Source: Acidobacteria bacterium UBA823
GTDB taxonomy: Bacteria > Acidobacteriota > Vicinamibacteria > Vicinamibacterales > UBA823
Length of the DNA: 13,395 bases
Direction of reading: 5' to 3'
NCBI GenBank assembly: GCA_002296225.1
Contig: DBHR01000097.1
Span: forward strand, 22,310 to 35,704
This document shows, in pieces, positions 1 through 7,998 of this stretch. The position numbers and the translations under genes were made by a program. Numbering within the stretch: position 1 is the first letter of the stretch; the number at the start of each line of letters is the position of its first letter. The notes beneath the pieces were generated by a model that had not been told where the DNA came from, searched no databases, and saw only the letters and a list, made by a program, of their open reading frames with translations.

Positions 1-495
1 CTAGATGGTTTGGCGATCGGCACGTTCACCGTAGCGGCAGTAGCGTTTACCGGATTAACTTATGTCACCGGACATCGAGTGCTAGCGGAATATCTTCTAC
101 TCGTCCGCTTCTCGCCGGCCGGTGAATTAACGATCTTCTGTGGCTCACTGGTTGGGGCGAGCTTGGGGTTCCTTTGGTACAACTCCTACCCGGCTGATGT
201 GTTTATGGGGGACGTCGGGTCTCTTGCGCTCGGTGGTGCGCTTGGTACCGTCGCCGTCTTGATCAAGCAAGAACTCCTCCTGCCGCTAGTGGGAGGGGTC
301 TTCGTCCTTGAGGCGGTCTCAGTGATCATCCAGGTCACCGTATTCCGCCTAACAGGGCGACGCGTCTTCAAAATGGCGCCGCTTCACCATCACTTTGAGC
401 TCAGTGGATGGAGCGAGCCCAAGATCATTAGCCGCGCGTTGATCGTGTCAGTGGTGTTCGCGCTGTTCAGCCTAACGACGCTGAAACTGCGTTAG
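1..495 (+). CDS. mraY: MraY, phospho-N-acetylmuramoyl-pentapeptide transferase (3' part, start outside window)
   Basis: MraY is an integral membrane enzyme that moves phospho-MurNAc-pentapeptide from UDP onto undecaprenyl phosphate, giving lipid I. The reading frame is open from base 1, so the gene is cut by the window edge; 164 codons plus the stop remain, about the last half of a usual MraY of roughly 360 residues. The first visible residues, LDGLA, are the end of the family's conserved DGLDGLA segment. Further hallmarks are FMGDVGS at window residues 68-74 and APLHHHFE at 126-133, the histidine loop of the family. Several hydrophobic membrane helices lie between and after them. The stop is followed 20 bases later by the murD start, as expected for the dcw order mraY-murD. 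The identification is firm; only the 5' end is missing. Confidence 0.96.
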   Translation, partial: LDGLAIGTFTVAAVAFTGLTYVTGHRVLAEYLLLVRFSPAGELTIFCGSLVGASLGFLWYNSYPADVFMGDVGSLALGGALGTVAVLIKQELLLPLVGGVFVLEAVSVIIQVTVFRLTGRRVFKMAPLHHHFELSGWSEPKIISRALIVSVVFALFSLTTLKLR

Positions 496-515
496 GCGGA
501 AGGCGCATCAGTGAA

Positions 516-1910
516 ATGGTTGAGGTTGGAGCCAACGCGGAGTTCACGGTCGATGGACGACGAGTCGTCGTTGTCGGTGCGGCGCATAGTGGAAAAGCGG
601 CGGCCAAACTACTTGTCGCACGAGGTGCCGACGTTGTGCTGATGGATTTGCAGGCCCCCGTCGCGTGGAACGCAGATCAAGTGTCAGAGCGGATGACGTT
701 TGAGTTTGGAGAGCATCGAGCCGAAACGCTCACAAGCGCTGATCTCATCGTCTTAAGCCCAGGTGTGTCACCCGAACAGTCAGCGGTGCGGACGGCCCGA
801 GACGCCGGTGTTCCGGTGATCGGGGAGCTGGAGCTAGCCTCGCGGTGGTTGCGCGGCCGACTCGTGGCGGTGACAGGCACCAAGGGCAAGTCGACCACGA
901 GCGTGCTTGTAGGCCGAGTGCTCGATGCTGCGGGTTTCTCGACGCTCGTGGGCGGCAACATGGGTCCAGCTTTAAGTGCCCAGGTGGGGCAGTCGACACC
1001 CGAAGTGATTCATGTTGTGGAGGCGAGCAGCTTTCAATTGGAGTTGACGGAACAATTTCATCCCTGGATTGCCGTCATGCTCAATCTGTCACCTGATCAC
1101 TTGGATCGGCACGAAACGGTGGAGCGATATGCTGCCGCCAAGGCGAGAATCTTGGCCAATCAAGAAGCAACGGACTGGGTTGTTGTAAATGCCGACGACT
1201 CACAGGTGCTCGCCATGGTTCGCGAAAGTCGGGCCCAATGTCTGCCATTTGGACTGGATGCGTCGATTCTAGACGGCGTCACACTGGTCGATGACACGAT
1301 CACGCATGAGACACCGTCGGCTTCGGTACCGCTGGTGCCACGGTCCGCGGTCCGGCTCCAGGGGCAGCATCTGTTGCGGGACGTTCTGGCGGCCGTGGCG
1401 GTAGGTGTGATCGCCGGTGCGACGCCTGAGTCAATGACCCGCGCCGTTTCGATGTTCGAAGGGCTTGAACACGTGCTCGAGCCGGTGCGCTGTATCGGAG
1501 GCGTCCAGTTCGTCAATGACTCAAAGGCGACGAATCTCGATTCCGCTCTAAAAGCGATCGAAAGCTTTGACTCTGGCCTAGTCCCCATCATCGGGGGTCG
1601 GTTCAAAGGTGGCGATTGGTGTGTCCTACGGGCCGCACTGGCTCACCGGGCGACCGCTTTGGTGGCTATCGGCGAGGCACGACCTCAGATTATTGAGGCA
1701 CTCGGCGACAGTGTGCCGATACACGCAGCTGACTCCCTAGCGGAAGCGGTCAGGGTTGGATTCACATTGGCAGCTCCGCAGGGCACGGTGCTCTTGGCAC
1801 CGGCATGCGCCAGCTTCGATATGTTTCGTGACTACGCGGATCGAGGCCGGCAGTTTAAGGAAGCAATTGAGCGCTTGGCAGGAAGTGTGGCGGAAGTTCG
1901 TGAGCAATGA
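516..1910 (+). CDS. murD: MurD, UDP-MurNAc-L-alanine:D-glutamate ligase
   Basis: Cytoplasmic Mur ligase that adds D-glutamate to UDP-MurNAc-L-Ala using ATP. The 464 residues are close to the family length. The N-terminal Rossmann domain begins with RRVVVVGAAHSGKAA (about residues 15-29). The central domain has the P-loop GTKGKSTT (121-128), GGNMG (146-150), the VEASSFQLE segment (168-176) that supplies a metal-binding Glu, and NLSPDHLDRH (190-199). The C-terminal domain includes FVNDSKATN and ends with the family's DRGRQFKE region. The ATG at 516 is chosen because the Rossmann strand follows at the usual distance; GGAAGG at 498-503 is a possible, slightly distant ribosome site. The last three codons and the stop lie inside the left arm of the inverted repeat at 1899-2028, and about 14 residues follow the conserved end, so the natural 3' end may have been replaced by that element. 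Confidence 0.97.
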   Translation: MVEVGANAEFTVDGRRVVVVGAAHSGKAAAKLLVARGADVVLMDLQAPVAWNADQVSERMTFEFGEHRAETLTSADLIVLSPGVSPEQSAVRTARDAGVPVIGELELASRWLRGRLVAVTGTKGKSTTSVLVGRVLDAAGFSTLVGGNMGPALSAQVGQSTPEVIHVVEASSFQLELTEQFHPWIAVMLNLSPDHLDRHETVERYAAAKARILANQEATDWVVVNADDSQVLAMVRESRAQCLPFGLDASILDGVTLVDDTITHETPSASVPLVPRSAVRLQGQHLLRDVLAAVAVGVIAGATPESMTRAVSMFEGLEHVLEPVRCIGGVQFVNDSKATNLDSALKAIESFDSGLVPIIGGRFKGGDWCVLRAALAHRATALVAIGEARPQIIEALGDSVPIHAADSLAEAVRVGFTLAAPQGTVLLAPACASFDMFRDYADRGRQFKEAIERLAGSVAEVREQ

Positions 1911-2028
1911 GTAGTCATCAGTCGGTTTGCGGCGGTAGAGAACTGACTGCTGGGAACGCAGGCTGCCCCGGTCTGCGCGGTTGGTGTCTCCACCCTCAAG
2001 TCTGGCTGATGACTACTCATTGCTCACG
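1899..2028. repeat. 130-bp imperfect palindrome with perfect 23-bp inverted ends (MITE-like or mRNA hairpin)
   Basis: Bases 1899-1921 and 2006-2028 are perfect reverse complements over 23 bp (starting CGTGAGCAATGAG and ending CTCATTGCTCACG). Complementarity continues inward with wobbles and one bulge (1922-1929 with 1997-2005), then 1934-1941 with 1987-1994 (7 of 8 pairs). The tip holds a 5-bp stem, CGCAG 1957-1961 with CTGCG 1973-1977. As RNA this would be one long hairpin; as DNA a possible cruciform. Each arm also contains a near-palindrome, ATGAGTAGTCAT at 1907-1918 and ATGACTACTCAT at 2009-2020. The left arm carries the murD stop codon. No T-tract follows, so a simple terminator is unlikely. 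No clear target-site duplication is visible at the flanks. It could be a small non-autonomous mobile element, a REP-type repeat, or a regulatory or stabilising structure in the mRNA; copy number in the genome would separate these. Confidence 0.85.
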
Positions 2029-2100
2029 ACCGGCCGTCAACCACGTTTCGGGCAGACCCGGCCAAAGCTTTAGGCTCACGCCGGGCGGGAACCTTGGAGT

Positions 2101-3201
2101 ATGGCGCGAAAACTGAAGCCCGACAACCTTCTTTTTCTGACGACGCTCGTTCTTGTGGGCGTGGGTGTCGTCATGGTGTACAGCGCGTCGGTTGGATTGG
2201 CCAGCGAACGCGGCGGGCAATGGAATATTTTCCTGCTCAAACAAGCGGTCGGGGCGGTCGCCGGGGTATGTGGCCTCTTGGTCCTGATGCGAGTTGACTA
2301 CCGCCATTACCGGAAGCCTGTGGTCATTTGGACCGCGCTGATTGGCGTCATCGTGCTTTTGGTGGCGGTGTTTTTCTCCAGGCCGGTCAACGGCGCAAGA
2401 AGGTGGCTTTTCTTTGGTGATGTCGGCGTCCAGCCCTCGGAGCTAGCGAAACTGGCCGTAATCCTGTTCTCGGCTGCCATTCTCGAACGCCGGATGGACC
2501 GCATTAACGAGGATGGTTACGCGCTTACACCGATCGCAATCGTCGTGGCAGCGGTCGGCGGGTTGATTCTGGTTGAACCCGACTTCGGCACTGCAATGGC
2601 CGTCGGCCTAATTGCTGGGGTCATGGTCTTCGCTGCCGGTCTTAGGTTTCGGTATCTACTTGCGAGCGTTCTCGTTGTGCTTCCGGCGCTAGTTGCCATC
2701 ATCGTGAATTCACCTGAGCGTCTAGCCAGAGCATTGTCGTTTTTGTTCCCGGAGAAGGACCCGTTGGGCGATGGATACCAACTAATTCAGTCCCTGATTG
2801 CCGTCGGGACCGGAGGTGTTTGGGGGACAGGGCTCATGGAAGGCGTGCAGAAGCTCTACTTTTTGCCGGAGCCCCATACAGACTTCATTTACGCGGTCGT
2901 CGCGGAGGAGACCGGCCTGCTCGGTACGACAGCGGTTCTCCTTTGCTTCTGCGTCATTGCCTGGCGTGGTTGTCGAATCGCGTTGCGCGCACCTGATCGG
3001 TTCGGCGCGTTTTTAGCGGTTGGCCTTACCACGATGGTGGTACTCCAGGCCTTCATTAACATCAATATCGTGCTCGGTCTCCTGCCCACCACAGGAATCC
3101 CGCTGCCGTTTGTGAGTGCGGGGGGCTCATCACTACTGACCAGTCTGATAGGGATGGGTGTCCTGCTGAACGTGTCGCAGCACGCGTTGGCGGAGCCGTG
3201 A
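2101..3201 (+). CDS. ftsW: FtsW, septal SEDS-family peptidoglycan glycosyltransferase
   Basis: Multi-pass membrane protein of the SEDS family that polymerises lipid II into glycan strands at the division site, normally together with a class B penicillin-binding protein. The 366 residues are mostly hydrophobic, fitting about ten membrane helices. Family motifs seen are VMVYSAS (24-30), QPSELAK (111-117), VEPDFGTAM (158-166), the long extracellular loop ending PEPHTDFIYAVVAEE (256-270) with the essential Asp at 261, and GLLPTTGIPLPFVSAGGSS (326-344). FtsW rather than RodA is called from its place between murD and murG. The ATG at 2101 fits the family's short charged N-terminus. GGAG at 2096-2099 is too close to be a good ribosome site; GGGCGGG further upstream may serve. 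The 190-base gap to murD is unusual here and is mostly the palindrome. Confidence 0.96.
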   Translation: MARKLKPDNLLFLTTLVLVGVGVVMVYSASVGLASERGGQWNIFLLKQAVGAVAGVCGLLVLMRVDYRHYRKPVVIWTALIGVIVLLVAVFFSRPVNGARRWLFFGDVGVQPSELAKLAVILFSAAILERRMDRINEDGYALTPIAIVVAAVGGLILVEPDFGTAMAVGLIAGVMVFAAGLRFRYLLASVLVVLPALVAIIVNSPERLARALSFLFPEKDPLGDGYQLIQSLIAVGTGGVWGTGLMEGVQKLYFLPEPHTDFIYAVVAEETGLLGTTAVLLCFCVIAWRGCRIALRAPDRFGAFLAVGLTTMVVLQAFININIVLGLLPTTGIPLPFVSAGGSSLLTSLIGMGVLLNVSQHALAEP

Positions 3202-3224
3202 GCATGGATGATCCTGACGGTGCA

Positions 3225-3230
3225 AGAGGA
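3225..3230 (+). promoter_or_regulatory. Ribosome binding site deciding the murG start
   Basis: AGAGGA lies 7 bases before the ATG at 3238. The frame is also open from an ATG at 3208, but that codon has no ribosome site in front of it and would put this purine run inside the gene, so the 3238 start is preferred. Confidence 0.6.
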
Positions 3231-3237
3231 CGTAGAC

Positions 3238-4329
3238 ATGTCCAAGATGGTCAACCTCAGCGTGCTGATTGGCGGCGGGGGAACAGGTGGACATGTGTTC
3301 CCGGGTATCGCAGTTGCCAAGGAGTTTCGTCAACGACGTCCCGAAGCGTCAATTGTGTTCGTTGGCACTTCGCGGGGGTTGGAGGTGCAGGCGGTACCCC
3401 GTGCGGGCTTCGAAATCGAGTTCATCCGCAGCGCGGGTCTCAAGGGCCGGTCGCGGATGGCAACGGTACGCGCCGTTGCCTTACTACCGTTCAGTCTGTG
3501 GGATGCGTGGCGTGTAGTCTCGCGTCGAAAGCCGAATCTTGTCGTAGGCGTTGGAGGATACAGTTCAGGTCCACTGGTGTTTGTGGCTGCGCTCTTGGGT
3601 ATTCCGACCATGCTGTTGGAGCAGAACGCCGTACCAGGATTGACAAACCGTTGGCTTGCGCCGTTCGTGCGATCTGCGGCCGTTTCGTTCGACGCGGCGT
3701 TGCCGTTCTTCGGGCGCAAAGGCTTTGTGAGCGGCAACCCGGTGCGCCCGGAGTTCTTCGATTGCCCCGTTCCGACCGACACGACATCAAGCACATGTCG
3801 GCTACTTGTTGTGGGTGGGTCTCAGGGTGCACAGGCAATCAACAAAGCGATGGCGGTTGCTGCACCTGCACTGGCGGCGGTCCGCCCTCGACTGGTGGTC
3901 ACCCATCAAACCGGACCAGACGACGTCGATTTCGTGCGGCAAGCTTATCAAGCAGCCGGCGTCGAAGCTCGTGTAAAGGCCTTCCTCGAGCCAATTGCTC
4001 CGGAGCTACACGCCGCGCAGATTGTTCTTTGTCGTGCCGGCGCGACGACGCTCGCAGAACTGGCCGCCGTGGGGCGTCCGAGCATCTTGGTGCCGCTCGC
4101 AACGGCCACCGACGACCATCAGCGCCGGAACGCCGAAGTAATCGCCAGCGCTGGCGGTGCCGATGTGCTGTTCCAGTGCGATCTGCAGGCTGGAGTGGCC
4201 CAACGGGTCGGCGTTCTCGCCGGCGACCCGTCTCGGCGGGCTCGAATGGCCAAGGTGGTCAGACAGTTTGCGCGGCCAGATGCGTCGCGCGTAATCGTCG
4301 AGCGCGGACTTCAATTGGTAGGGTCGTGA
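3238..4329 (+). CDS. murG: MurG, lipid II synthase (UDP-GlcNAc transferase)
   Basis: Peripheral membrane GT-B glycosyltransferase on the inner face of the membrane; it adds GlcNAc to lipid I to give lipid II, the substrate of FtsW. From the 3238 start it has 363 residues, a normal length. The N-domain shows the glycine loop GGTGGH (14-19), GVGGYSSGP (104-112), the EQNAVPG segment (128-134) and GNPVR (166-170). The C-domain shows the second glycine loop GGSQGA (193-198), the UDP-GlcNAc-binding stretch RAGATTLAE (266-274), and DDHQRRNAE (292-300), equivalent to the usual DDHQ..NA. An ATG ten codons upstream (3208) is possible but lacks a ribosome site. The gene follows ftsW after 36 bases and is followed by 77 bases before murC in which no gene is seen. 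Confidence 0.96.
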   Translation: MSKMVNLSVLIGGGGTGGHVFPGIAVAKEFRQRRPEASIVFVGTSRGLEVQAVPRAGFEIEFIRSAGLKGRSRMATVRAVALLPFSLWDAWRVVSRRKPNLVVGVGGYSSGPLVFVAALLGIPTMLLEQNAVPGLTNRWLAPFVRSAAVSFDAALPFFGRKGFVSGNPVRPEFFDCPVPTDTTSSTCRLLVVGGSQGAQAINKAMAVAAPALAAVRPRLVVTHQTGPDDVDFVRQAYQAAGVEARVKAFLEPIAPELHAAQIVLCRAGATTLAELAAVGRPSILVPLATATDDHQRRNAEVIASAGGADVLFQCDLQAGVAQRVGVLAGDPSRRARMAKVVRQFARPDASRVIVERGLQLVGS

Positions 4330-4406
4330 GCGGCGAGGTTAGAGGTTCAGTGTGAATGGACGCAGTGCTGTAGTCGTTGGCGGGCCAAAGAGTTTGGGCT
4401 AAGTAG

Positions 4407-5843
4407 ATGCTAGGGCGCACCAGACGGATTCACTTCGTCGGCATTGGCGGTTCGGGCATGTGCGGCATCGCCGAAGTGTTAGTGAACCTCGGCTATGCGG
4501 TTAGCGGCTCGGATCTGAAACGCTCGCCCATAACCGACCGGCTCGCAACGATCGGCGTTGCCGTGCACATTGGTCACGAGCGGCGGCTGGTGGCCGACGC
4601 TGACGTGGTTGTTGTTTCATCCGCCGTGACTGACGATAACGCCGAGGTGGGTGAGGCGAGGCGCCGCCACATCTCGGTAATTCCTCGCGCGGAAATGCTG
4701 GCCGAACTGATGCGGCTGCGTAGCGGTATCGCTGTGGGCGGTTCGCACGGGAAAACGTCCACGACCTCAATGATCGCGCTGGTCCTCGAGCGTGGCAACC
4801 TTGATCCGACGGCCGTGATCGGCGGGCGGCTGAGCGCGTTTGGCAGCAACGCGCGTCTGGGGCGGGGGAGTTACTTGGTGGCGGAGGCCGACGAAAGCGA
4901 TCGCTCGTTCCTCAAGCTATCGCCGACGATTTCGGTCATCACCAACGTTGACCATGAGCATCTTGAGCATTACGGCACGTTCGACAGGCTCTGCGAAGCC
5001 TTCGTGGATTTCGCTAACGCGGTTCCGTTTTACGGCGCCGTTGTGGCATGCGCGGACGATGACCGACTGCGATCTTTGCTACGTCGAATAACCCGACGCG
5101 TGCTCAGTTACGGCTTAGACGAGGGGCGCACTGTCGATGTCGGCGGACGCCAGGTGCAACTGCGGCCCTTTGGAGGGTCCTGTGAGGTATATGTTCACGG
5201 CGCCGGCAAGCGGCTGGCGCAATCGTTGGGGACGTTGCACTTGCAGGTGCCAGGTCACCATAACCTGCGCAATGCGCTGGCCGCGGTTACCGTCGGGTTA
5301 GAGGCCGGCGTGACTTTCGAACGGATCGCGGACGCGTTAGCGGACTTTCGAGGCGTCGAGCGACGGTTTCAGCTTCGAGGGGAAGTCAACGACGTCATGG
5401 TCGTTGATGACTATGGCCACCATCCGACCGAGATTCGAGCAGTGTTAGCGGCGGCGCGGGCCGGCCTCGATCGCCGGATTCTGCTGGTCTTCCAGCCGCA
5501 TCGGTACACTCGGACCCACCAGCTTCTAGAGGAGTTTGGAAAGGCGCTCGCGGGAGCAGACGAAGTTGTTCTGACAGAGGTCTACGGGGCCGGTGAGGAG
5601 CCGATTCCAGGCGCAACAGCCGAGGCAATAGCTGCGGCCGTCCGGCGGTCTGGGCAGTGCGCGGTGCATCTGGTTGATTCGGTTGCGGACGTGGCCGATG
5701 CAGTCATGCGGTTCGTGCGACCCGGAGATCTCGTCATCACGCTCGGCGCGGGGTCGATTGGCGATGTTGCGGGGCGTATTGTTCAACAGCTGGAGTCCGC
5801 TGGCGTCAGTCGAGCAGGTGCCAGCCATGGGATGAGGCGCTAG
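4407..5843 (+). CDS. murC: MurC, UDP-MurNAc:L-alanine ligase
   Basis: Cytoplasmic Mur ligase that starts the peptide stem by adding L-alanine to UDP-MurNAc with ATP. It has 478 residues, normal for MurC. In order: the Rossmann start HFVGIGGSGMCGIAE (9-23), the P-loop GSHGKTSTTS (112-121; the commoner form has Thr in the second place), the YLVAEADESDRSFL segment (156-169), TNVDHEHLEHYG (179-190), HNLRNALAA (285-293) opening the C-terminal domain, DDYGHHPTEI (334-343) and FQPHRYTRT (362-370). The start at 4407 is forced, since the codon just before it is an in-frame TAG. No good ribosome site precedes it, so initiation may be weak or leaderless-like. The stop codon directly abuts the ftsQ ATG. 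murB, the common neighbour here, is not present. Confidence 0.97.
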   Translation: MLGRTRRIHFVGIGGSGMCGIAEVLVNLGYAVSGSDLKRSPITDRLATIGVAVHIGHERRLVADADVVVVSSAVTDDNAEVGEARRRHISVIPRAEMLAELMRLRSGIAVGGSHGKTSTTSMIALVLERGNLDPTAVIGGRLSAFGSNARLGRGSYLVAEADESDRSFLKLSPTISVITNVDHEHLEHYGTFDRLCEAFVDFANAVPFYGAVVACADDDRLRSLLRRITRRVLSYGLDEGRTVDVGGRQVQLRPFGGSCEVYVHGAGKRLAQSLGTLHLQVPGHHNLRNALAAVTVGLEAGVTFERIADALADFRGVERRFQLRGEVNDVMVVDDYGHHPTEIRAVLAAARAGLDRRILLVFQPHRYTRTHQLLEEFGKALAGADEVVLTEVYGAGEEPIPGATAEAIAAAVRRSGQCAVHLVDSVADVADAVMRFVRPGDLVITLGAGSIGDVAGRIVQQLESAGVSRAGASHGMRR

Positions 5844-6680
5844 ATGGGTGTTCGGGCTCCTTCGGACAAACGCTTCCGTCGCTCGCGTGTTAAACCGTCA
5901 GGCCGACGGCTGGCGTCGCGGTTACGCTGGCGCCGGCTCGGTCAGGTATTCGTGCTACTCGCGCTTGTGGCCTACGCAGTCGACCGAGCTGCAAAGCTCG
6001 TGCTCAATGCGTCTGGATTGGCCATCGACCAGATCGAGGTACAGGGACATACGCAGCTCTCAACCGGCGAGGTTCTTGCCTTGGTAAGCGGCTTGCGAGG
6101 TCAGAACATCCTGACGGCTCAGATCGACACTTGGCGCAACCGGCTGGTGATGTCTCCATGGGTAAAAGATGCCGCTCTTCGTAAGGTGATGCCGTCGAAA
6201 ATCAAGATTACTGTATTGGAGAAGGCTCCAGTCAGCCTCGGCCGCGTAGATAAAGAGCTTTACCTCATCGACGAGCATGGCGATGTTATTGACAAGGACG
6301 GCCCACAATACGACTTCGATCTGCCGATCGTCGATGGTCTGTTCGAGCGTGTCGATGAGGGACCGCCCGTCGTCGACCCAGCCCGTGCGCAGTTGGCTCA
6401 GCGGTTCATCGGGGAGCTTTCCCTGCGGCCTGAGCTGTGGCGTCGTGTCTCGCAGATCGACGTGGCCAATACCGATGACGTCGTCGTGCTACTCGATGGC
6501 GATAGCGCACTGTTACACCTCGGCAACGTTGGGTTTGCCGATCGGATACACGCGTATCTGGAAATGGCTGAGGCGTTGCGGGATCACGTGGCAGAGATCG
6601 ACTACGTGGACTTGCGATACGGAGAGCGGGTGTACGTACGCCCAGTGGGATCGAAGGCCTCAGCATTGGCTGTCCCATGA
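5844..6680 (+). CDS. ftsQ: FtsQ/DivIB, cell division protein with POTRA domain
   Basis: Bitopic membrane protein that joins the FtsZ ring to the septal wall synthesis complex (FtsL, FtsB, FtsW and FtsI partners in studied bacteria). The 278 residues show the expected plan: a basic cytoplasmic tail (1-31, many Arg and Lys), one membrane helix (about 33-48), then a POTRA domain (about 60-129, IDQIEVQGHTQLSTGEVL to KITVLEKAPV), then the FtsQ beta domain with LYLIDEHGDVID (139-150). Sequence outside these parts is poorly conserved in the family, so the call rests on architecture plus position between murC and ftsA. The ATG directly follows the murC TAG; GAGG at 5834-5837, inside murC, is a well-spaced ribosome site. 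This suggests translational coupling to murC. Confidence 0.92.
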   Translation: MGVRAPSDKRFRRSRVKPSGRRLASRLRWRRLGQVFVLLALVAYAVDRAAKLVLNASGLAIDQIEVQGHTQLSTGEVLALVSGLRGQNILTAQIDTWRNRLVMSPWVKDAALRKVMPSKIKITVLEKAPVSLGRVDKELYLIDEHGDVIDKDGPQYDFDLPIVDGLFERVDEGPPVVDPARAQLAQRFIGELSLRPELWRRVSQIDVANTDDVVVLLDGDSALLHLGNVGFADRIHAYLEMAEALRDHVAEIDYVDLRYGERVYVRPVGSKASALAVP

Positions 6681-6708
6681 TGTAGGCAAATGATTGAACG
6701 GAGGATGC

Positions 6709-7944
6709 GTGGCACGCAAAGAGCGATATCTCGTAGGCCTTGATGTCGGGACATCGAAGATCACCGCCATTGTCGGAGAGATGATCGACGACGGCGGGCT
6801 CGACATTGTTGGGATTGGTGTCGCCGACGCACATGGGATCCGGCGCGGAGTTGTGGTGAATCTGGAAGCTGCGGTGGAATCGGTCAAGAAGGCCATAGAG
6901 GAAGCTGAACACGTCGCCGGCGTGGATATCGATTCCGTGCACTTGGGGCTGTCGGGCGCGCATATTAAGGGCTTCAATAGTCGTGGCGTCGTCGCCGTTG
7001 CCGGAAAAAATCGCGAGATCTCAAGAGAGGATGTTGGCCGTGCGGTTGACGCGGCCAAGGCCGTAGCGCTGCCGAACGGGCGGGAGATTCTACACGTTCT
7101 TCCACAGGATTTCGTGGTGGATGAACAGGACGGAATCGGGGCGCCCATCGGCATGACCGGCGCAAGGCTCGAAGTGAACGTCCACATCATTACCGGCAGC
7201 GCGTCATCGACGCAGAACAGTGTCGGGTGCGTTAACCGTGCTGGCGTTGCTGTATTAGACACCGTGCTGGGGCAGATCGCAGCGAGCGAAGCGGTCTTGA
7301 CGAACGACGAAAAGGAGCTTGGCGTTGCCCTTGTCGACATCGGCGGAGGGACGACCGACTTTGCCATCTTCGAGCGAGGGAGCTTGTGGCACACGGGCGT
7401 GGTGGCGATCGGCGGCGATCTTTTCACGCAGGATATCGCTGTTGGATTACACACGCCGATTCCAGCCGCCGAACAGATCAAGTGCCGGTTCGGATGCGCC
7501 TTATCCAGTCTAGTCAACGAGGACGAGACGATGGAAGTCGCCAGCGTTGGCGGACGAGAGCCTCGCGTCATGGCGCGGCGGATCCTGTCCGAGATTCTGC
7601 AACCGCGCGCCGAAGAGATCTTTCATCTCCTTTGGGACGAAATTCGACGCGCGGGCTACGAGAAGGCCTTGAATTCAGGAATCGTCTTGACCGGTGGTGG
7701 GGCCGCACTTGATGGCACGGCCGAGATTGCCGAACAGCTTTTCGATCTTCCGATACGGCGTGGGTATCCAGGTGAGCTCGGTGGTCTGGCTGACCACGTG
7801 CAAAGTCCGGCGTTCGCGACTGCCGTGGGACTCGTGATGTACGCCCATCAAAATTATGTTGCCGAACCACCGCGACTGGTGGGCTCGGGTGCGCTGGGTC
7901 GCGTTGCGGGTCGGTTGCGCGGCTTGTTCAAGGAGTTCTTTTAA
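6709..7944 (+). CDS. ftsA: FtsA, actin-like membrane anchor of the FtsZ ring
   Basis: FtsA is an actin-fold ATP-binding protein that forms filaments on the inner membrane and tethers FtsZ. From the GTG at 6709 it has 411 residues, normal length. Phosphate-1 motif VGLDVGTSKITAIVGE is at 9-24, the family-specific 1C/SHS2 region about 85-160, phosphate-2 VDIGGGTTDFAIF at 209-221, and the adenosine motif GIVLTGGGAALDG at 324-336. The last 15 residues (397-411) alternate basic and hydrophobic residues and end in two Phe, as in the membrane-targeting amphipathic helix. The GTG is preferred because the family begins close to ARKERYLVGLD and GGAGGA (6700-6705) lies just before it, though the gap of 3 bases is short. 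A TTG at 6694 in the same frame is an alternative and would put that purine run inside the gene. ftsZ follows after 54 bases. Confidence 0.96.
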   Translation: MARKERYLVGLDVGTSKITAIVGEMIDDGGLDIVGIGVADAHGIRRGVVVNLEAAVESVKKAIEEAEHVAGVDIDSVHLGLSGAHIKGFNSRGVVAVAGKNREISREDVGRAVDAAKAVALPNGREILHVLPQDFVVDEQDGIGAPIGMTGARLEVNVHIITGSASSTQNSVGCVNRAGVAVLDTVLGQIAASEAVLTNDEKELGVALVDIGGGTTDFAIFERGSLWHTGVVAIGGDLFTQDIAVGLHTPIPAAEQIKCRFGCALSSLVNEDETMEVASVGGREPRVMARRILSEILQPRAEEIFHLLWDEIRRAGYEKALNSGIVLTGGGAALDGTAEIAEQLFDLPIRRGYPGELGGLADHVQSPAFATAVGLVMYAHQNYVAEPPRLVGSGALGRVAGRLRGLFKEFF

Positions 7945-7998
7945 ATCCGGTGTTGATGTGACAGCTTGTCCGTCCTTTTTAAGGTGGAGGCCTGAACC

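Noticed and set aside
1907..2116. A 69-codon frame starting with an ATGA overlap on the murD stop and running past the ftsW start
   Set aside because: Nearly all of it is the inverted repeat, its end overlaps ftsW in another frame, and the protein has no recognisable features. The overlap is most likely an accident of the arm sequence.
3198..4355. A 385-codon open frame covering murG in another frame
   Set aside because: It is rich in Arg, Cys and Gly with no family features, while the overlapping frame is unmistakable MurG.
6660..7571. A 303-codon open frame on the - strand opposite ftsA
   Set aside because: Its Ser, Thr and Pro-rich composition is the usual antisense shadow of a GC-rich gene; ftsA on the + strand has all family motifs.
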